Assembly (NCBI GenBank): GCA_900544655.1
Contig: UQWE01000001.1
Span: forward strand, 132,865 to 196,864
Reading direction: 5' to 3'
Length of the DNA: 64,000 nt
Origin: an uncultured Coriobacteriaceae bacterium
GTDB taxonomy: Bacteria > Actinomycetota > Coriobacteriia > Coriobacteriales > Atopobiaceae
Under the pieces are notes generated by a model. That model did not search any database, was not told the origin of the DNA, and saw only the letters and a list, made by a program, of their open reading frames with translations. Shown here in pieces: positions 1 through 11,087 of the stretch. Each line of letters opens with the position of its first letter. Position 1 is the stretch's first letter. A program made the translations under genes and the position numbers.

Positions 1-1603
<1,603 letters not shown>

Positions 1604-1645
1604 TGATGGTACCTGCCTATCTAGTCGAAACTAAGGGAACGCGCG

Positions 1646-2002
1646 CTACTCGGCAGCGTCCTCGGTCGTGGCGGCCTTCTTGGCCGTCGAGGTGATGCGG
1701 GGCATGCTGCAGACCTCAAGACGAGTGAGGTTCTGACGGTGACCCTTCTTGACAGAGTGGCGCTTGCGCTTCTGGAACTTGAAGACGAGCTGCTTGGCGC
1801 CCTTGTGCTGGTCGACAACCTTGCAGGTAACCTTCTTCTTGGCAAGCTTGGCGGAGTCGACGAGGACCGTCTTACCGTCATTGAGCATCAGAACGTCGAG
1901 CTTGACCTCGTCGCCAGGCTGCGCATCAAGCTTCTCGACGTCGAAGACGTCGCCCTTGGCAACCTTATACTGCTTGCCACCAGTCGTGATGATTGCGTAC
2001 AT
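1646..2002 (-). CDS. rplU: 50S ribosomal protein L21
   Basis: The 118-residue product begins MYAIITTGGKQYKVAKGD, the canonical L21 start, and keeps the basic FKRRKRHSVKKGH-like segment that binds 23S rRNA (here FKFQKRKRHSVKKGHRQ). A longer in-frame start at 2017 exists, but its extra codons contain the GAAGGG ribosome-binding sequence of the start at 2002, so 2002 is preferred. The acidic/alanine-rich tail of about 15 residues is longer than in E. coli L21. First gene of rplU-rpmA. Confidence 0.96.
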   Translation of the reverse strand: MYAIITTGGKQYKVAKGDVFDVEKLDAQPGDEVKLDVLMLNDGKTVLVDSAKLAKKKVTCKVVDQHKGAKQLVFKFQKRKRHSVKKGHRQNLTRLEVCSMPRITSTAKKAATTEDAAE

Positions 2003-2068
2003 GTGAGAGCCCTTCATTGCTGTGGTGAGTGCAACAGTTGGAAATAATACGCTAGGAAATAGGTACCG

Positions 2069-2923
2069 TCAACGACAAAAATGCGGTTGTTGACGGGCTT
2101 TCCACGCTTTCTCCGCCTCAAATCTTGCGATGAGCGCCCGTCCGACGGCAGCGGTGCCTCCAAAGGCGATGGTGGGACGAACGAGAAAGCCCAAACCGGG
2201 AAGATTCTTACTCAAATAACGAGCTATGCCTCGACAAGCGAAAGCGCTCGCCACGACGAATGCAATGTCTGCAACCCGCCCGGAACTGACGCCGCAGCCG
2301 TGAGCGCCGGCGACGTCTAGCGCCATAAGAGCCTGGTTGGCGGTGAGCAGCGGCATTTCTGCGCCGCCACTCAAGGGTAGAATCGAAATAGCCGCATTTT
2401 GAGCGCAGCGCCTCGAAACGCAAGCGAGCGAGACGGCATGACGGACAAACGGGAAGTTAGTCGCGAGGGCGATGTCAGCGTGACATGCTTCTGCCATCCA
2501 GGTCGCCAACTTCTCAAGCATGGCTTCAGGCGACGTGGCGGCGATGAGCGCGGCTCCTGAAACCTCATGGGGCTCGGGTGCCTCGACGCTTGTCTCGACG
2601 ACTATGGCGCACGGCACCGCCATCGAAGTGAAAGCCCTTGAGACCTCCGCGGCGATCCCGGAAGTGCCCGCGACGACAATGGCGAGGTCGCAATCCGGGT
2701 TGACACGAACAGGGGCACCGGGACGCACTACCTCGACGTGGACGAGGCCAGTCGCAGCCTGGGGCATAAGAGCGTCGCGCAGCGGGCAGACGAGTTCGGA
2801 CGGAGCCCCCTCCTCCAGCTCAATAGACACGCGAACGCAAGACCGACGAGAATTCTCGGCAGCACGGGCGCCATCAACAACCTGCCTCACGGCGCCAAAT
2901 GGAATGTCTGAGAGCTTTGCCAA
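2069..2923 (-). CDS. Conserved protein, DUF697-like C-terminal region
   Basis: 284 residues, starting at TTG 2923 behind a good AAGGAGG. No enzyme motif is visible. Residues about 140-270 alternate hydrophobic, glycine/alanine-rich stretches (NQALMALDVAGAHG..., FVVASAFACRGIARYL, TIAFGGTAAVGRAL) resembling the membrane-associated DUF697/YcjF type region; this is a weak family match made by eye. The gene starts 12 bases after the rodA stop, making it the last member of the mreBCD-mrdA-rodA transcription unit, which suggests but does not prove a link to envelope or cell-shape function. Function unknown. Confidence 0.6.
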   Translation of the reverse strand: MAKLSDIPFGAVRQVVDGARAAENSRRSCVRVSIELEEGAPSELVCPLRDALMPQAATGLVHVEVVRPGAPVRVNPDCDLAIVVAGTSGIAAEVSRAFTSMAVPCAIVVETSVEAPEPHEVSGAALIAATSPEAMLEKLATWMAEACHADIALATNFPFVRHAVSLACVSRRCAQNAAISILPLSGGAEMPLLTANQALMALDVAGAHGCGVSSGRVADIAFVVASAFACRGIARYLSKNLPGLGFLVRPTIAFGGTAAVGRALIARFEAEKAWKARQQPHFCR

Positions 2924-2935
2924 AACACGCCCTCC

Positions 2936-4153
2936 TTAGGCCGACTTCGTACGGTGCAGATAGACGGACTGCACGATGCCCACCGACGCAACCTGAATAA
3001 CCATAGACGTGGATCCATAGCTTACGAACGGCAGTGGAATACCGGTGATCGGCATGATGCCGATACACATGCCAACGTTCTGAAGCAACTGATAGCTCCA
3101 CATGGCAATGACGCCGGCAAGCACTAGCTTCGCAAACGGGGCGTCAACACGCATCGCAAGGGCAAGAGCCGAATAGATAAGCCAGGCATAGAGAGCAAGC
3201 AGGGCAACGGCGCCAACGAATCCGAACTCCTCGGCAAGACGGGCGAAGATAAAGTCAGTGTGGTTCTCCGGAAGAAAGCCGCCAGCAGACTGAGTGGCCG
3301 CCCCAATGCCCTTGCCAAAGAGGCCGCCGGATCCAACGGCGATTTTTGCCTGCTGGAGGTTATAGCCAGCGCTCGTGGACTCAAGACTGGAATCCGCAAA
3401 CACGAGTAGACGATTGAGCTGATACTGCTTGAGCGGAAAATGGAAATTTATCGAACAGAAAATGATCAACGCGCAGCCCGCGACGAACATCGCGAGCGTG
3501 ACGAGGACCCATTCCCGCTTCGCTCCGGCACAGATGATGATCGCAGCGCCCGTCACGACGATGATCAGGCCCGTACCAAGGTCAGGCTGCGCCATAATTG
3601 CTGCAAAAGGAACGAGCAGCGTGCCGCAAAGCTTCACGTAATCTCGAAGCTCCTTGATGCGCCCGTTATACTGCGCGGCAAGAGATGCCATGAGGAAGAT
3701 GGTGACGAGCTTGCCAATTTCTGACGGCTGGAAGCGCAAGGGACCCAACTTAACCCATCCGGTCATGCCGTTAGCAGCGCTCGCTAGTCCGGGGATACGC
3801 GGGGACAGCATGAGGACGACGTCAATCACAAGAAGCCACGTGCTCATATTTGCTAAGGCTCGATAGTCATAGCGCCACACGAATGCAGCCGCGACAAGAC
3901 CAAGTACGGCTCCGACGGCCTGCCTCGGCAGAGAGGCGTAGGCATTGGATAGGGACGCGCTCCAAACGACCACGAGCCCGTAGGCAATGAGCAGAAGCGC
4001 AGGAATTAGATTAGCCCAATAGATCTCGGAGAGAATGCCGCCCTTGCCTGGCATGCGCGCGTGCGCAGCCCCCGGCTTCTTGCCGGCGTCACCTCCAAAT
4101 AGAGATGAGACGATAGAGCCAAAGCCAACGCCACCAGCAGAATTCTGAGCCAT
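2936..4153 (-). CDS. rodA: Rod-shape SEDS glycosyltransferase RodA
   Basis: A 405-residue SEDS-family polytopic membrane protein, preceded by a cytoplasmic N-terminal tail of about 50 residues. Diagnostic segments include QPDLGTG, FLPENHTDFIFARLAEEFG and the C-terminal GIPLPFVSYGSTSM block. SEDS proteins polymerise lipid II into glycan strands with a partner class B PBP. RodA rather than FtsW is favoured because mrdA (PBP2) sits 11 bases upstream and mreBCD precede it. ATG 4153 follows GGAGGGAAAG. Confidence 0.93.
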   Translation of the reverse strand: MAQNSAGGVGFGSIVSSLFGGDAGKKPGAAHARMPGKGGILSEIYWANLIPALLLIAYGLVVVWSASLSNAYASLPRQAVGAVLGLVAAAFVWRYDYRALANMSTWLLVIDVVLMLSPRIPGLASAANGMTGWVKLGPLRFQPSEIGKLVTIFLMASLAAQYNGRIKELRDYVKLCGTLLVPFAAIMAQPDLGTGLIIVVTGAAIIICAGAKREWVLVTLAMFVAGCALIIFCSINFHFPLKQYQLNRLLVFADSSLESTSAGYNLQQAKIAVGSGGLFGKGIGAATQSAGGFLPENHTDFIFARLAEEFGFVGAVALLALYAWLIYSALALAMRVDAPFAKLVLAGVIAMWSYQLLQNVGMCIGIMPITGIPLPFVSYGSTSMVIQVASVGIVQSVYLHRTKSA

Positions 4154-4164
4154 CTTTCCCTCCT

Positions 4165-6201
4165 CTACCTAGTTCCGTCGCTGACTTCGGTCGTATTAGT
4201 ATCAGGCTCCCCAAAGAGCTGGCCGAGTATGTCTCGGCAGACGTACATCGCGGAGACCGAACCGTAGCCGCCGTTGTCGATGACGGCGGGGAAGGCGGAC
4301 CTCCGGGTATCCGCAGGGGCGTAACAGCAGAACCAGCCCGTAGGCTCCTCGTTGCCATGCTCACCCGTGCCGGTCTTGCCCGCAACGCGGGTGGTCATAT
4401 TGGTGAAGTGGGCCGCCATCGACTCGCTCTCCTCGTAAATGACGCCCTCGAGTCCCGAGTGGACGAGGTCGAAGCTCGTCTGTGGCTCGCTGGGTTCGAG
4501 GTGGACCTTGGGCGTGTAGTCGCGCGCCGCAGAGGTGCCGCCGCGGCCGAGCACGCTCTTGAGGACATGCGGGGTCCAGATGGTGCCGCCGTTGGCGATG
4601 CCCATGTAGGCACAGCACATCTGGAGGGGTGTGACGAGGATGTCGCCCTGGCCGATGGCGATGTTCGTGTAGTCGCCGCCGTTCCACTTTCGATCCGCGT
4701 CGGACCAGCTCGTGAAGTAGTTCCACTTCCACTCCGCGTCGGGAACTCGCCCGGAAGCCTCACTGGGAAGATCGATTCCCGTCTGCGAGCCGAGGCCCCA
4801 CTTGCGGAAGGTCTCCTGCATTCCGTCCTGCTTGTCCTCGTCGAGGTTGAAGAAGGCCTTCGCGATCTCGTAGAAGACGACGTCACAGGAGTAGGTGATG
4901 CCGTTCCTCAAGTCGATCGCCCCATGGCCCTTATGGTCCCAACACCACTTACCATTAGCCTCGCCGAAGCCCGTCCACCAACCATTGCAGACGTAGCTCG
5001 AGCCGGCGTCTGCGACACCATAGTCAAGGGCCGCGAACGTCGTGAGCGGCTTGATGGTGGAGGCGGCTACGAACTGACCGGCAAGCGCTCGGTTCATGAG
5101 GGGATTCGCCGCCTCGTCGGCGGAGAGCGCCTCCCAGTCATCCTGAGAGATGCCGCCCACGAACAGCTCGGGCTTGAAAGTGGGGGCACTTGCCATGGCG
5201 ATAACCTCGCCGTTGGTAACGTCGACCACGCAGGCGGCTCCGGACTTGCAGCTCTCGATGCCCCCGTCGTGACGCTTCTTGATGATCCTGGCGAGCGATT
5301 CCTCGGCCATGCGCTGCACGTCGACGTCGATGGTCAGCATGATGTCGCTACCCGCCTCCGCCGGGACGGAGGTGGAGTAGTCGGTCACGTTACCGTGAAC
5401 ATCGACGTAAACTGTCTGCTCGCCGCGGACTCCCTGGAGCACCTCCTCATACTGATACTCGACGCCAGCCTGGCCGGTGGTGTCGCCGGACTCGTACGTG
5501 ATACCCGCGTTCGAGGTCTTGGAGGCGTTGATCTGGTCCTCCGTCACGGTGCCGGTATACCCGAGGAGGTGGCAACAGACCTCACCCTGCGGATAAGAGC
5601 GCTGGGTACGCTGCTCAACGGTGACATTTGGAAAAACGTCAGCATGCTCCTGAATGTAGGCAACCGTAGTACGTGGAACGTCGATGCATATGGTGCGTGC
5701 ACTCTGAGCACTTTGCGATGAATCCGTAGCCCTGAGCTTGGCCGCCATCGAGGGCATACCCAGCACGGCGGCAAGCAGGTTGAGCTCGATCGCATCGTCA
5801 ACGACATCAGCATGTGCACAAACCGTAAGACTCGGGCGATTCGTAACGAGTTCAACTCCGTTGCGGTCGAGGATGCGACCGCGAGGAGCAAACGACGTGA
5901 CCGTACGAGTGCGGTTTGACTCCGCTTGGCGCGTGTAGTCACCTGAACCCACGATCTGCATTGACCAGAGCCTCGCCAGCAGCGCCCCGATTACGCCACC
6001 GGAGAAGATGCCGAGCCCTATGAATCGCCGCTTGAACATCTTATCCGGACTGGCGTCATTGCCGCCAGCCGCACGCGGCGCCTGCCCGCCGATATCGAAC
6101 TTGAGGGCGGACGAGCCGGAATGCAGAAGCAAAACGAGCACGACCGCCACTACGGCAGCGACAATAACTATGAAAATTAGAGCAAAAGTAGCCGAGGACA
6201 T
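4165..6201 (-). CDS. mrdA: Penicillin-binding protein 2 (elongasome transpeptidase)
   Basis: 678 residues. Class B PBP with dimerisation domain after the membrane anchor (RGRILDRNG at about 107-115) and transpeptidase motifs in order: S381-T-I-K (catalytic Ser381), S438-C-D and K609-T-G-T. It crosslinks peptidoglycan made by RodA during side-wall growth. Odd: two hydrophobic segments precede the extracytoplasmic domain, about 5-27 and 60-82, where one is normal; the family-like start lies near the second. Start ATG 6201 follows AAGGG inside the end of mreD, with 3 bases between the genes. The C-terminus is truncated shortly after the WFCCYAPAD region, normal for the class. Confidence 0.93.
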   Translation of the reverse strand: MSSATFALIFIVIVAAVVAVVLVLLLHSGSSALKFDIGGQAPRAAGGNDASPDKMFKRRFIGLGIFSGGVIGALLARLWSMQIVGSGDYTRQAESNRTRTVTSFAPRGRILDRNGVELVTNRPSLTVCAHADVVDDAIELNLLAAVLGMPSMAAKLRATDSSQSAQSARTICIDVPRTTVAYIQEHADVFPNVTVEQRTQRSYPQGEVCCHLLGYTGTVTEDQINASKTSNAGITYESGDTTGQAGVEYQYEEVLQGVRGEQTVYVDVHGNVTDYSTSVPAEAGSDIMLTIDVDVQRMAEESLARIIKKRHDGGIESCKSGAACVVDVTNGEVIAMASAPTFKPELFVGGISQDDWEALSADEAANPLMNRALAGQFVAASTIKPLTTFAALDYGVADAGSSYVCNGWWTGFGEANGKWCWDHKGHGAIDLRNGITYSCDVVFYEIAKAFFNLDEDKQDGMQETFRKWGLGSQTGIDLPSEASGRVPDAEWKWNYFTSWSDADRKWNGGDYTNIAIGQGDILVTPLQMCCAYMGIANGGTIWTPHVLKSVLGRGGTSAARDYTPKVHLEPSEPQTSFDLVHSGLEGVIYEESESMAAHFTNMTTRVAGKTGTGEHGNEEPTGWFCCYAPADTRRSAFPAVIDNGGYGSVSAMYVCRDILGQLFGEPDTNTTEVSDGTR

Positions 6202-6204
6202 CGT

Positions 6205-6765
6205 CTACAGACCCTTCATAGAGAATCGCGCGCCGCGATGAGAGCCCTTGCCCTTACCGAAGCCAGAGGTTGGAGCACACGAGCGAGACAGGATGACCGC
6301 GACGATCAGGAATGCGACCACGTCAAGAACGGACCCGGGAAGCGCGCGCAAGAAAAGCGCGTCGACGAGAGAGCTCGACTGACCGAAGATGAGAATGACG
6401 ATGCCATAGACGACATTCACGAACAGCGTCACGGGAATGAACAGCGTGATTGACGCGACAAGGTCATCGGCAACGCGGCTGCGGCCCATCGCAGCAAGAC
6501 CAAACCCCACGATGGTAAGAATGAGAGCCATGAGCCCAATGGGGCCCGATCCTGCGAGGTCATAGAAGGCACCGGCGACAAAGCCGACCACGGGAGCCAT
6601 CTTGACGCTACCCCCAAGGCACACGCACGCAACGAGAACGAGGGCGAGATTGGCTCGCCCCCCGAGGAAGGCAACGTTGGGAACGAAGCCAATCTGGAGA
6701 ATAGCGAGGACAACGGCAAGGATGATGGCCATGCGCTTGTTCTTCTCAGAATCTTTGACGATCAT
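6205..6765 (-). CDS. mreD: Rod-shape determining protein MreD
   Basis: A 186-residue hydrophobic protein with about five to six membrane spans and a basic tail, matching the small membrane component of the elongasome. Sequence conservation in MreD is low, so the call rests on size, hydropathy and its place exactly between mreC and mrdA. ATG 6765 follows GGGGGAAGC and starts 8 bases after the mreC stop. Confidence 0.9.
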   Translation of the reverse strand: MIVKDSEKNKRMAIILAVVLAILQIGFVPNVAFLGGRANLALVLVACVCLGGSVKMAPVVGFVAGAFYDLAGSGPIGLMALILTIVGFGLAAMGRSRVADDLVASITLFIPVTLFVNVVYGIVILIFGQSSSLVDALFLRALPGSVLDVVAFLIVAVILSRSCAPTSGFGKGKGSHRGARFSMKGL

Positions 6766-6773
6766 GCTTCCCC

Positions 6774-7781
6774 CTATTCCCCACTTGAATCGCCATCGGA
6801 ACTCGAGCCGTCATCGCCGCTTGCGGAACCATCTGTCGTGGCGGCCGCAGTGGAGGCAGACGTCGTGGTGGCCGCCTTGTCCTGGTCGTTAGCTGACGCC
6901 GTATCCTCTGCGCTCGCCTGCTGGTTATCATTGATGGACGTGATGACGAGCACCTCTTCAAGGCTCGAAACGGTAGACAGAGGCTCGACAGATATCTCGT
7001 AATAGAGAGCGCCAGAGGACTTGGTCACGTTCGTCACCGTGCCGACTGGCAACCCGCGAGGATAGACGCCGCCAAGACCGCTCGTGATGATCGTGTCCCC
7101 GGTAGCCACCTGCTGGTCAGAACGGACAAGGGTCAAACGAAGCGTCCCGTCCGCCGATCCAACGAGCTGACCTTGCGCGCGACTTGACTGCACCATGCAG
7201 GAAACCCCGGAGGATTCGTCCGTGATGAGGCGGACCACCGCGGTCGAAGGTCCGCATTCGCTAACCTGACCGATTACGCCCGTAGAGCTCGTAACGGGCA
7301 TTCCGACGGCAATGCCAGAAGTCGACCCCTTGTCGATAGTGATGGTCGAAGTCCACGAATCACTCGACTGAGCGATGACACGTGCCGCGGTGGAAGTCAG
7401 GCTGTATTCGTTCCTAAGCTGGAGAAGGTCCGTCAGGGTGTTCGCTTGCTGCTCATACTCAGACAGCTTGGCAACCTGGGCCTTGAGCTGCTCGTTCTCT
7501 TCTCGTAGCTCCGAAAGTGTCTCGGAGTCCGCAGTAAGGTTGCCAACGATGTTGCCGATACCAGAGACGGGAGAGGCAACAACCGAGCCAACGACGCGCA
7601 CGGGCGATGCCACGGCCTGGAAAACTCCACGAATCCCATGAAGCACGCCGCCATCACCCTCGCGAGCTCCGACTACAAACATGAGGAGCGACGCAACGGT
7701 AAGGACAACAAGCGAGCGCGGGACCCCCGAGGAGGACCCGCGCCCAAGAGATGAGCTGGGAGCGGAAAAACGCTGAGCCAT
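6774..7781 (-). CDS. mreC: Rod-shape determining protein MreC
   Basis: 335 residues from ATG 7781. A short cytoplasmic segment is followed by one membrane span (LVVLTVASLLMFVVGA), a coiled coil of about 30 residues (ETLSELREENEQLKAQVAKL) and the beta-rich MreC domain with INGxxG-like GMPVTSSTGVIGQV and VGTVTNV segments. MreC is the periplasmic-facing scaffold linking MreB to PBP2. The last about 55 residues are Ser/Ala/Asp-rich low complexity, not part of the fold. A longer in-frame start at 7841 would overlap mreB and was rejected; TAGGGA precedes 7781. Confidence 0.93.
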   Translation of the reverse strand: MAQRFSAPSSSLGRGSSSGVPRSLVVLTVASLLMFVVGAREGDGGVLHGIRGVFQAVASPVRVVGSVVASPVSGIGNIVGNLTADSETLSELREENEQLKAQVAKLSEYEQQANTLTDLLQLRNEYSLTSTAARVIAQSSDSWTSTITIDKGSTSGIAVGMPVTSSTGVIGQVSECGPSTAVVRLITDESSGVSCMVQSSRAQGQLVGSADGTLRLTLVRSDQQVATGDTIITSGLGGVYPRGLPVGTVTNVTKSSGALYYEISVEPLSTVSSLEEVLVITSINDNQQASAEDTASANDQDKAATTTSASTAAATTDGSASGDDGSSSDGDSSGE

Positions 7782-7791
7782 CGGCAATTCC

Positions 7792-8835
7792 CTACTTGCC
7801 AGAGCTCTGTACGAAACCGCCGGACAGAGCGTTGGCCTCAAGGACCTTAGCGCAACCGAGAACGACGTTCTCGAGAGCAGTGGGACTCACGTTAACAGGG
7901 ACACCGGTCTCCTCGCGAAGACGCTGATCAAGACCACGAAGCATGCCACCGCCGCCGGTAAGCATGATTCCGTAGTACATAAGATCGCTCGCGAGATCAG
8001 GCGGGGTGACGTCAAGGGCATCCTTGACAGCCTTCGTGACTTGGTCAAGAGGAGCATCAAGCGCACGACGAATCTCCTCGGACTCGATACGAACAGTCTT
8101 CGGCAGGCCACTCATGACATCGCGACCGTTGACCTCGACATCGAGCTCTTCCTTAAGAGGCGCGGCAGAGCCGACCTTGATCTTAATGTCCTCAGCCGTT
8201 CGCTCGCCGATGGATAGGTTGTAGGCATCGCGAACATGTTCGAGAATCACCTGGTCAAACTCATCACCTGCGGTACGAATCGACTGCGAGACGACAATGC
8301 CGCCCATGGCGATGACAGCAACTTCCGTGGTGCCACCACCGATGTCGACGACCATGGTGCCCGTCGGGTCCTCGATGGGCAGGTTAGATCCAATGGCGGC
8401 GGCCATCGGCTCCTCGATGAGGAAGGCCTGACGAGCGCCCGCCTGAATAGTAGCTTCGAAAACGGCACGCTTCTCAACGGAAGTAACGCCAGAGGGAACG
8501 CAGACGACAACGCGAGGACGAGGACTCCAGGGATAACGACGCGTTGACGCCTTCTCGATGAAGTATCGAAGCATTACCTCAGTAACATCGAAATCAGAAA
8601 TGACACCATCCTTAAGCGGACGGATAGCCGTGATGGAACCGGGCGTCCTACCCACCATACGCTTGGCGTCAGCGCCAACGGCAAGGACTCGTTCCTCGCT
8701 CTGGTCAATGGCGACCACGGAAGGCTCATTGATGACAATGCCCTCTCCACGCACGGAGACAAGCGTGTTAGCCGTGCCAAGGTCAATGGCAAGATCGCCA
8801 CCGTACTCGCCAAATATAGAGTCAAAAAAAGACAT
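7792..8835 (-). CDS. mreB: Actin-like cell-shape protein MreB
   Basis: 347 residues with the actin-fold ATP-binding motifs DLGTANTLV (phosphate 1), VVDIGGGTTEVAVI (phosphate 2) and LTGGGGMLRGLD (adenosine). Full family length and very high similarity to bacterial MreB. It forms membrane-bound filaments that orient elongasome movement. First gene of mreB-mreC-mreD-mrdA-rodA; the upstream TPR gene ends 66 bases before. Confidence 0.97.
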   Translation of the reverse strand: MSFFDSIFGEYGGDLAIDLGTANTLVSVRGEGIVINEPSVVAIDQSEERVLAVGADAKRMVGRTPGSITAIRPLKDGVISDFDVTEVMLRYFIEKASTRRYPWSPRPRVVVCVPSGVTSVEKRAVFEATIQAGARQAFLIEEPMAAAIGSNLPIEDPTGTMVVDIGGGTTEVAVIAMGGIVVSQSIRTAGDEFDQVILEHVRDAYNLSIGERTAEDIKIKVGSAAPLKEELDVEVNGRDVMSGLPKTVRIESEEIRRALDAPLDQVTKAVKDALDVTPPDLASDLMYYGIMLTGGGGMLRGLDQRLREETGVPVNVSPTALENVVLGCAKVLEANALSGGFVQSSGK

Positions 8836-8901
8836 GGCATCAATTCCAAACTTGACGGCACCTTCGCCGCTCGGACTATTGCTACAAGAATACCCAGAAG
8901 C

Positions 8902-10401
8902 TTACTGGACAGACACCTCAGTGGTCTTTGCACTGGGTTCCGTTGAGGCCTCCGGAGACACGGCGGAACCAGTGGAGGCGCTTGAGCCGTCAGGAGTCAC
9001 CTCTCCGTCACTAACGGTGGTCGCAAGCGAACCACTCGCAGCATCGGAGCTGGATCCTTGGGAAGCAAAGGTGAGCGACACGTTCGTTACCTTCCAACCC
9101 AAGCCATCACGCACGAGAGAGACGGAATAAGACTGGCTACCGCCCGAGGCGAGGCTGGCATTAACGAGCGCCGTACTCTGTGCCATAGAGCGGTCGATAC
9201 CGGAAACGCTACAAGTGGCACCACGAGGCATGATGGATTCGATGTCCCTACGAGCATCATCAGAAATGGAACTCGAAAGATAAGGAGTGATATCACTGCC
9301 AGAAGTACCAGCGCTAAACATGTCAGAAACCACGGCCTCCTGAGTGGGCCAGCCATAGCCCTTATAGTAGGCAAAGCCACCAACTCCACCAAGAATGGCG
9401 AGAAGAAGGAGGATAAACAGAACCACCTTGAGGCCACGGTGATTGTGCTTGCGACGCATCTTGCGATCGTCGCGATCAGCCTTCATGAGGTCCTCCTCCG
9501 TTACGGAGAAGAAGCCCGTGTCCTCAGGACTCGGAATGAACTCGCCGGAACGACCCATCGGGTCAAGCGGATCATACGCCGCACCCTGAGAGTAACCCTG
9601 GCTCACGACAGCCTGGGATCCAGATTGATCCGTGGCAACAAGGCCCTGGTCACCATAGCCGGCATTGGCAAGCATCTGATCGGTCTCAGAGGGGCCAGAA
9701 CCAGCTGCAGCAGAAAGAGCCCTTTGAGCCGCAGAGAAGGCAACCTGCTGCTCCGGCGTAAGGGTGTAGTTGGGATCCGCAGCCGCATGGTTGAACGCGT
9801 CCGCAGCCTCTGAGATCTTGTTGCAAGCCATGTAGGCCTGGCCGAGCTCCGCGTTGATGGCACCCGTGCTAGCACTCGTAGAAAAATCTAGGGCCGTACG
9901 ATAGGCATCAATAGCATCGTTGGTACGCGCGAGCTGCATAAAGCAGGCACCAAGCTTCACGAGAGACTGGGCCGGATCGGGATTCTGCTCGTCAATCGCG
10001 GCAGAACGCCAGGCGCTCGCAGCCTCAACAACGAGACCACGCTTCTCGAACAGCTTGCCAAGGGCGAGATACGCCTTATAGGGCGTAGGATAGCTAGGAT
10101 CAGAGACCGCAGCCTGGAAGCACGCCAAAGCCGCGTCATCCTGACCGGCGGCAACAAGTGCGCGGCCACGGTTGCAGTTAAGAGCGCCGACATGGCCATA
10201 TGTAGCGTCAGAAAGTGCCTCTGCGTACGCAGCTGCGGCCTCAGCATAACGGCCGAGCTTCATAAGGGCGTTGCCACGAAGGTGGTCGGCCTCGCCAAAG
10301 GCCTCACCGGAGGACTTGGCGTTCTCGAGGGCGCTGGCAGCTCCAGCCCAATCGCCACGCTGATAAGAGTCCTTGGCAATCCTGAAAGCTTCGGTATTCA
10401 T
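8902..10401 (-). CDS. TPR-repeat single-span membrane protein
   Basis: 499 residues in three parts. Residues 1-235 form about six tetratricopeptide-like helical pairs (for example GNALMKLGRYAEAAAAYAEAL and GRALVAAGQDDAALACFQAA). A Gly/Ser/Gln-rich linker follows, then a basic stop (KMRRKHNHR), one membrane span at about 324-345 and an extracytoplasmic domain of about 150 residues ending in a Ser/Thr-rich tail. TPRs would be cytoplasmic and the C-terminal domain outside, a layout suited to tethering partners across the membrane. It lies between a cyclophilin gene and mreB on the same strand. No specific function recognised. Confidence 0.75.
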   Translation of the reverse strand: MNTEAFRIAKDSYQRGDWAGAASALENAKSSGEAFGEADHLRGNALMKLGRYAEAAAAYAEALSDATYGHVGALNCNRGRALVAAGQDDAALACFQAAVSDPSYPTPYKAYLALGKLFEKRGLVVEAASAWRSAAIDEQNPDPAQSLVKLGACFMQLARTNDAIDAYRTALDFSTSASTGAINAELGQAYMACNKISEAADAFNHAAADPNYTLTPEQQVAFSAAQRALSAAAGSGPSETDQMLANAGYGDQGLVATDQSGSQAVVSQGYSQGAAYDPLDPMGRSGEFIPSPEDTGFFSVTEEDLMKADRDDRKMRRKHNHRGLKVVLFILLLLAILGGVGGFAYYKGYGWPTQEAVVSDMFSAGTSGSDITPYLSSSISDDARRDIESIMPRGATCSVSGIDRSMAQSTALVNASLASGGSQSYSVSLVRDGLGWKVTNVSLTFASQGSSSDAASGSLATTVSDGEVTPDGSSASTGSAVSPEASTEPSAKTTEVSVQ

Positions 10402-10423
10402 AGGTCATCCGTCCCTTGGGGTT

Positions 10424-10969
10424 CTAGGCCTCGTGACTAATGCGAATGGACTCGATGTCATCACCCGCGCGCAAGGCACTAATGACATCGAGGCCTTCGA
10501 TGGTCTGGCCAAAAACCGTGTAGTCATTATCGAGCATGTGCTGGGCGCCAAGGCAGAAATAGAACTGCGAGCCAGCGGAATCCGGATTAGACGAGCGTGC
10601 CATCGCAAGCGCGCCATCGTCATGGCTATTGCGAGGATTCGTATCATACTCATGGACGATACGATAGCCAGGGCCACCGGTGCCCGGCTGGCCATCAGGG
10701 CCACGCATGCCGCGAGCGACCTCATCAGAAGTCATGTCGCGAGTGTTGGGGCAACCGCCCTGGATGACGAATCCGGGCACATAGCGATGGAACTTGAGGC
10801 CGTCATAGTAGCCGCTCATGGCAAGCTCGCAGAAGTTAGCTACGTGAATGGGAGCACCCTCGGCGTCGAGGCGCACGCGAATGGTGCCCTTCGAGGTAAC
10901 AATAGTGGCGACCTCGTCACCGACGCAGACATACTCAGGAGTGTAGAGGGGATCGGGCATACCGAACAT
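10424..10969 (-). CDS. Cyclophilin-type peptidyl-prolyl isomerase
   Basis: 181 residues from ATG 10969 (MFGMPDPLYTPEY), with GGAGG four bases upstream; a TTG at 11014 would add 15 residues without a good ribosome site. Cyclophilin motifs are present: YYDGLKFHRYVPGFVIQGG, an AMARSSNPDSAGSQFYFCLG block and LDNDYTVFGQTIEGLDVI. It catalyses cis-trans isomerisation of prolyl bonds. No signal peptide, so cytoplasmic. The gene starts the run leading into the TPR gene (22 bases apart). Confidence 0.92.
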   Translation of the reverse strand: MFGMPDPLYTPEYVCVGDEVATIVTSKGTIRVRLDAEGAPIHVANFCELAMSGYYDGLKFHRYVPGFVIQGGCPNTRDMTSDEVARGMRGPDGQPGTGGPGYRIVHEYDTNPRNSHDDGALAMARSSNPDSAGSQFYFCLGAQHMLDNDYTVFGQTIEGLDVISALRAGDDIESIRISHEA

Positions 10970-11087
10970 GTGGCCTCCATGCATGTGGACGCGCGCCTCG
11001 TGGCGCGGATTCAAACAAACCTATCCAGATGATTCTAGCAGCACGAGCCACTGTTCACACATTCGGCACGCCACATTAAGACGCAAG

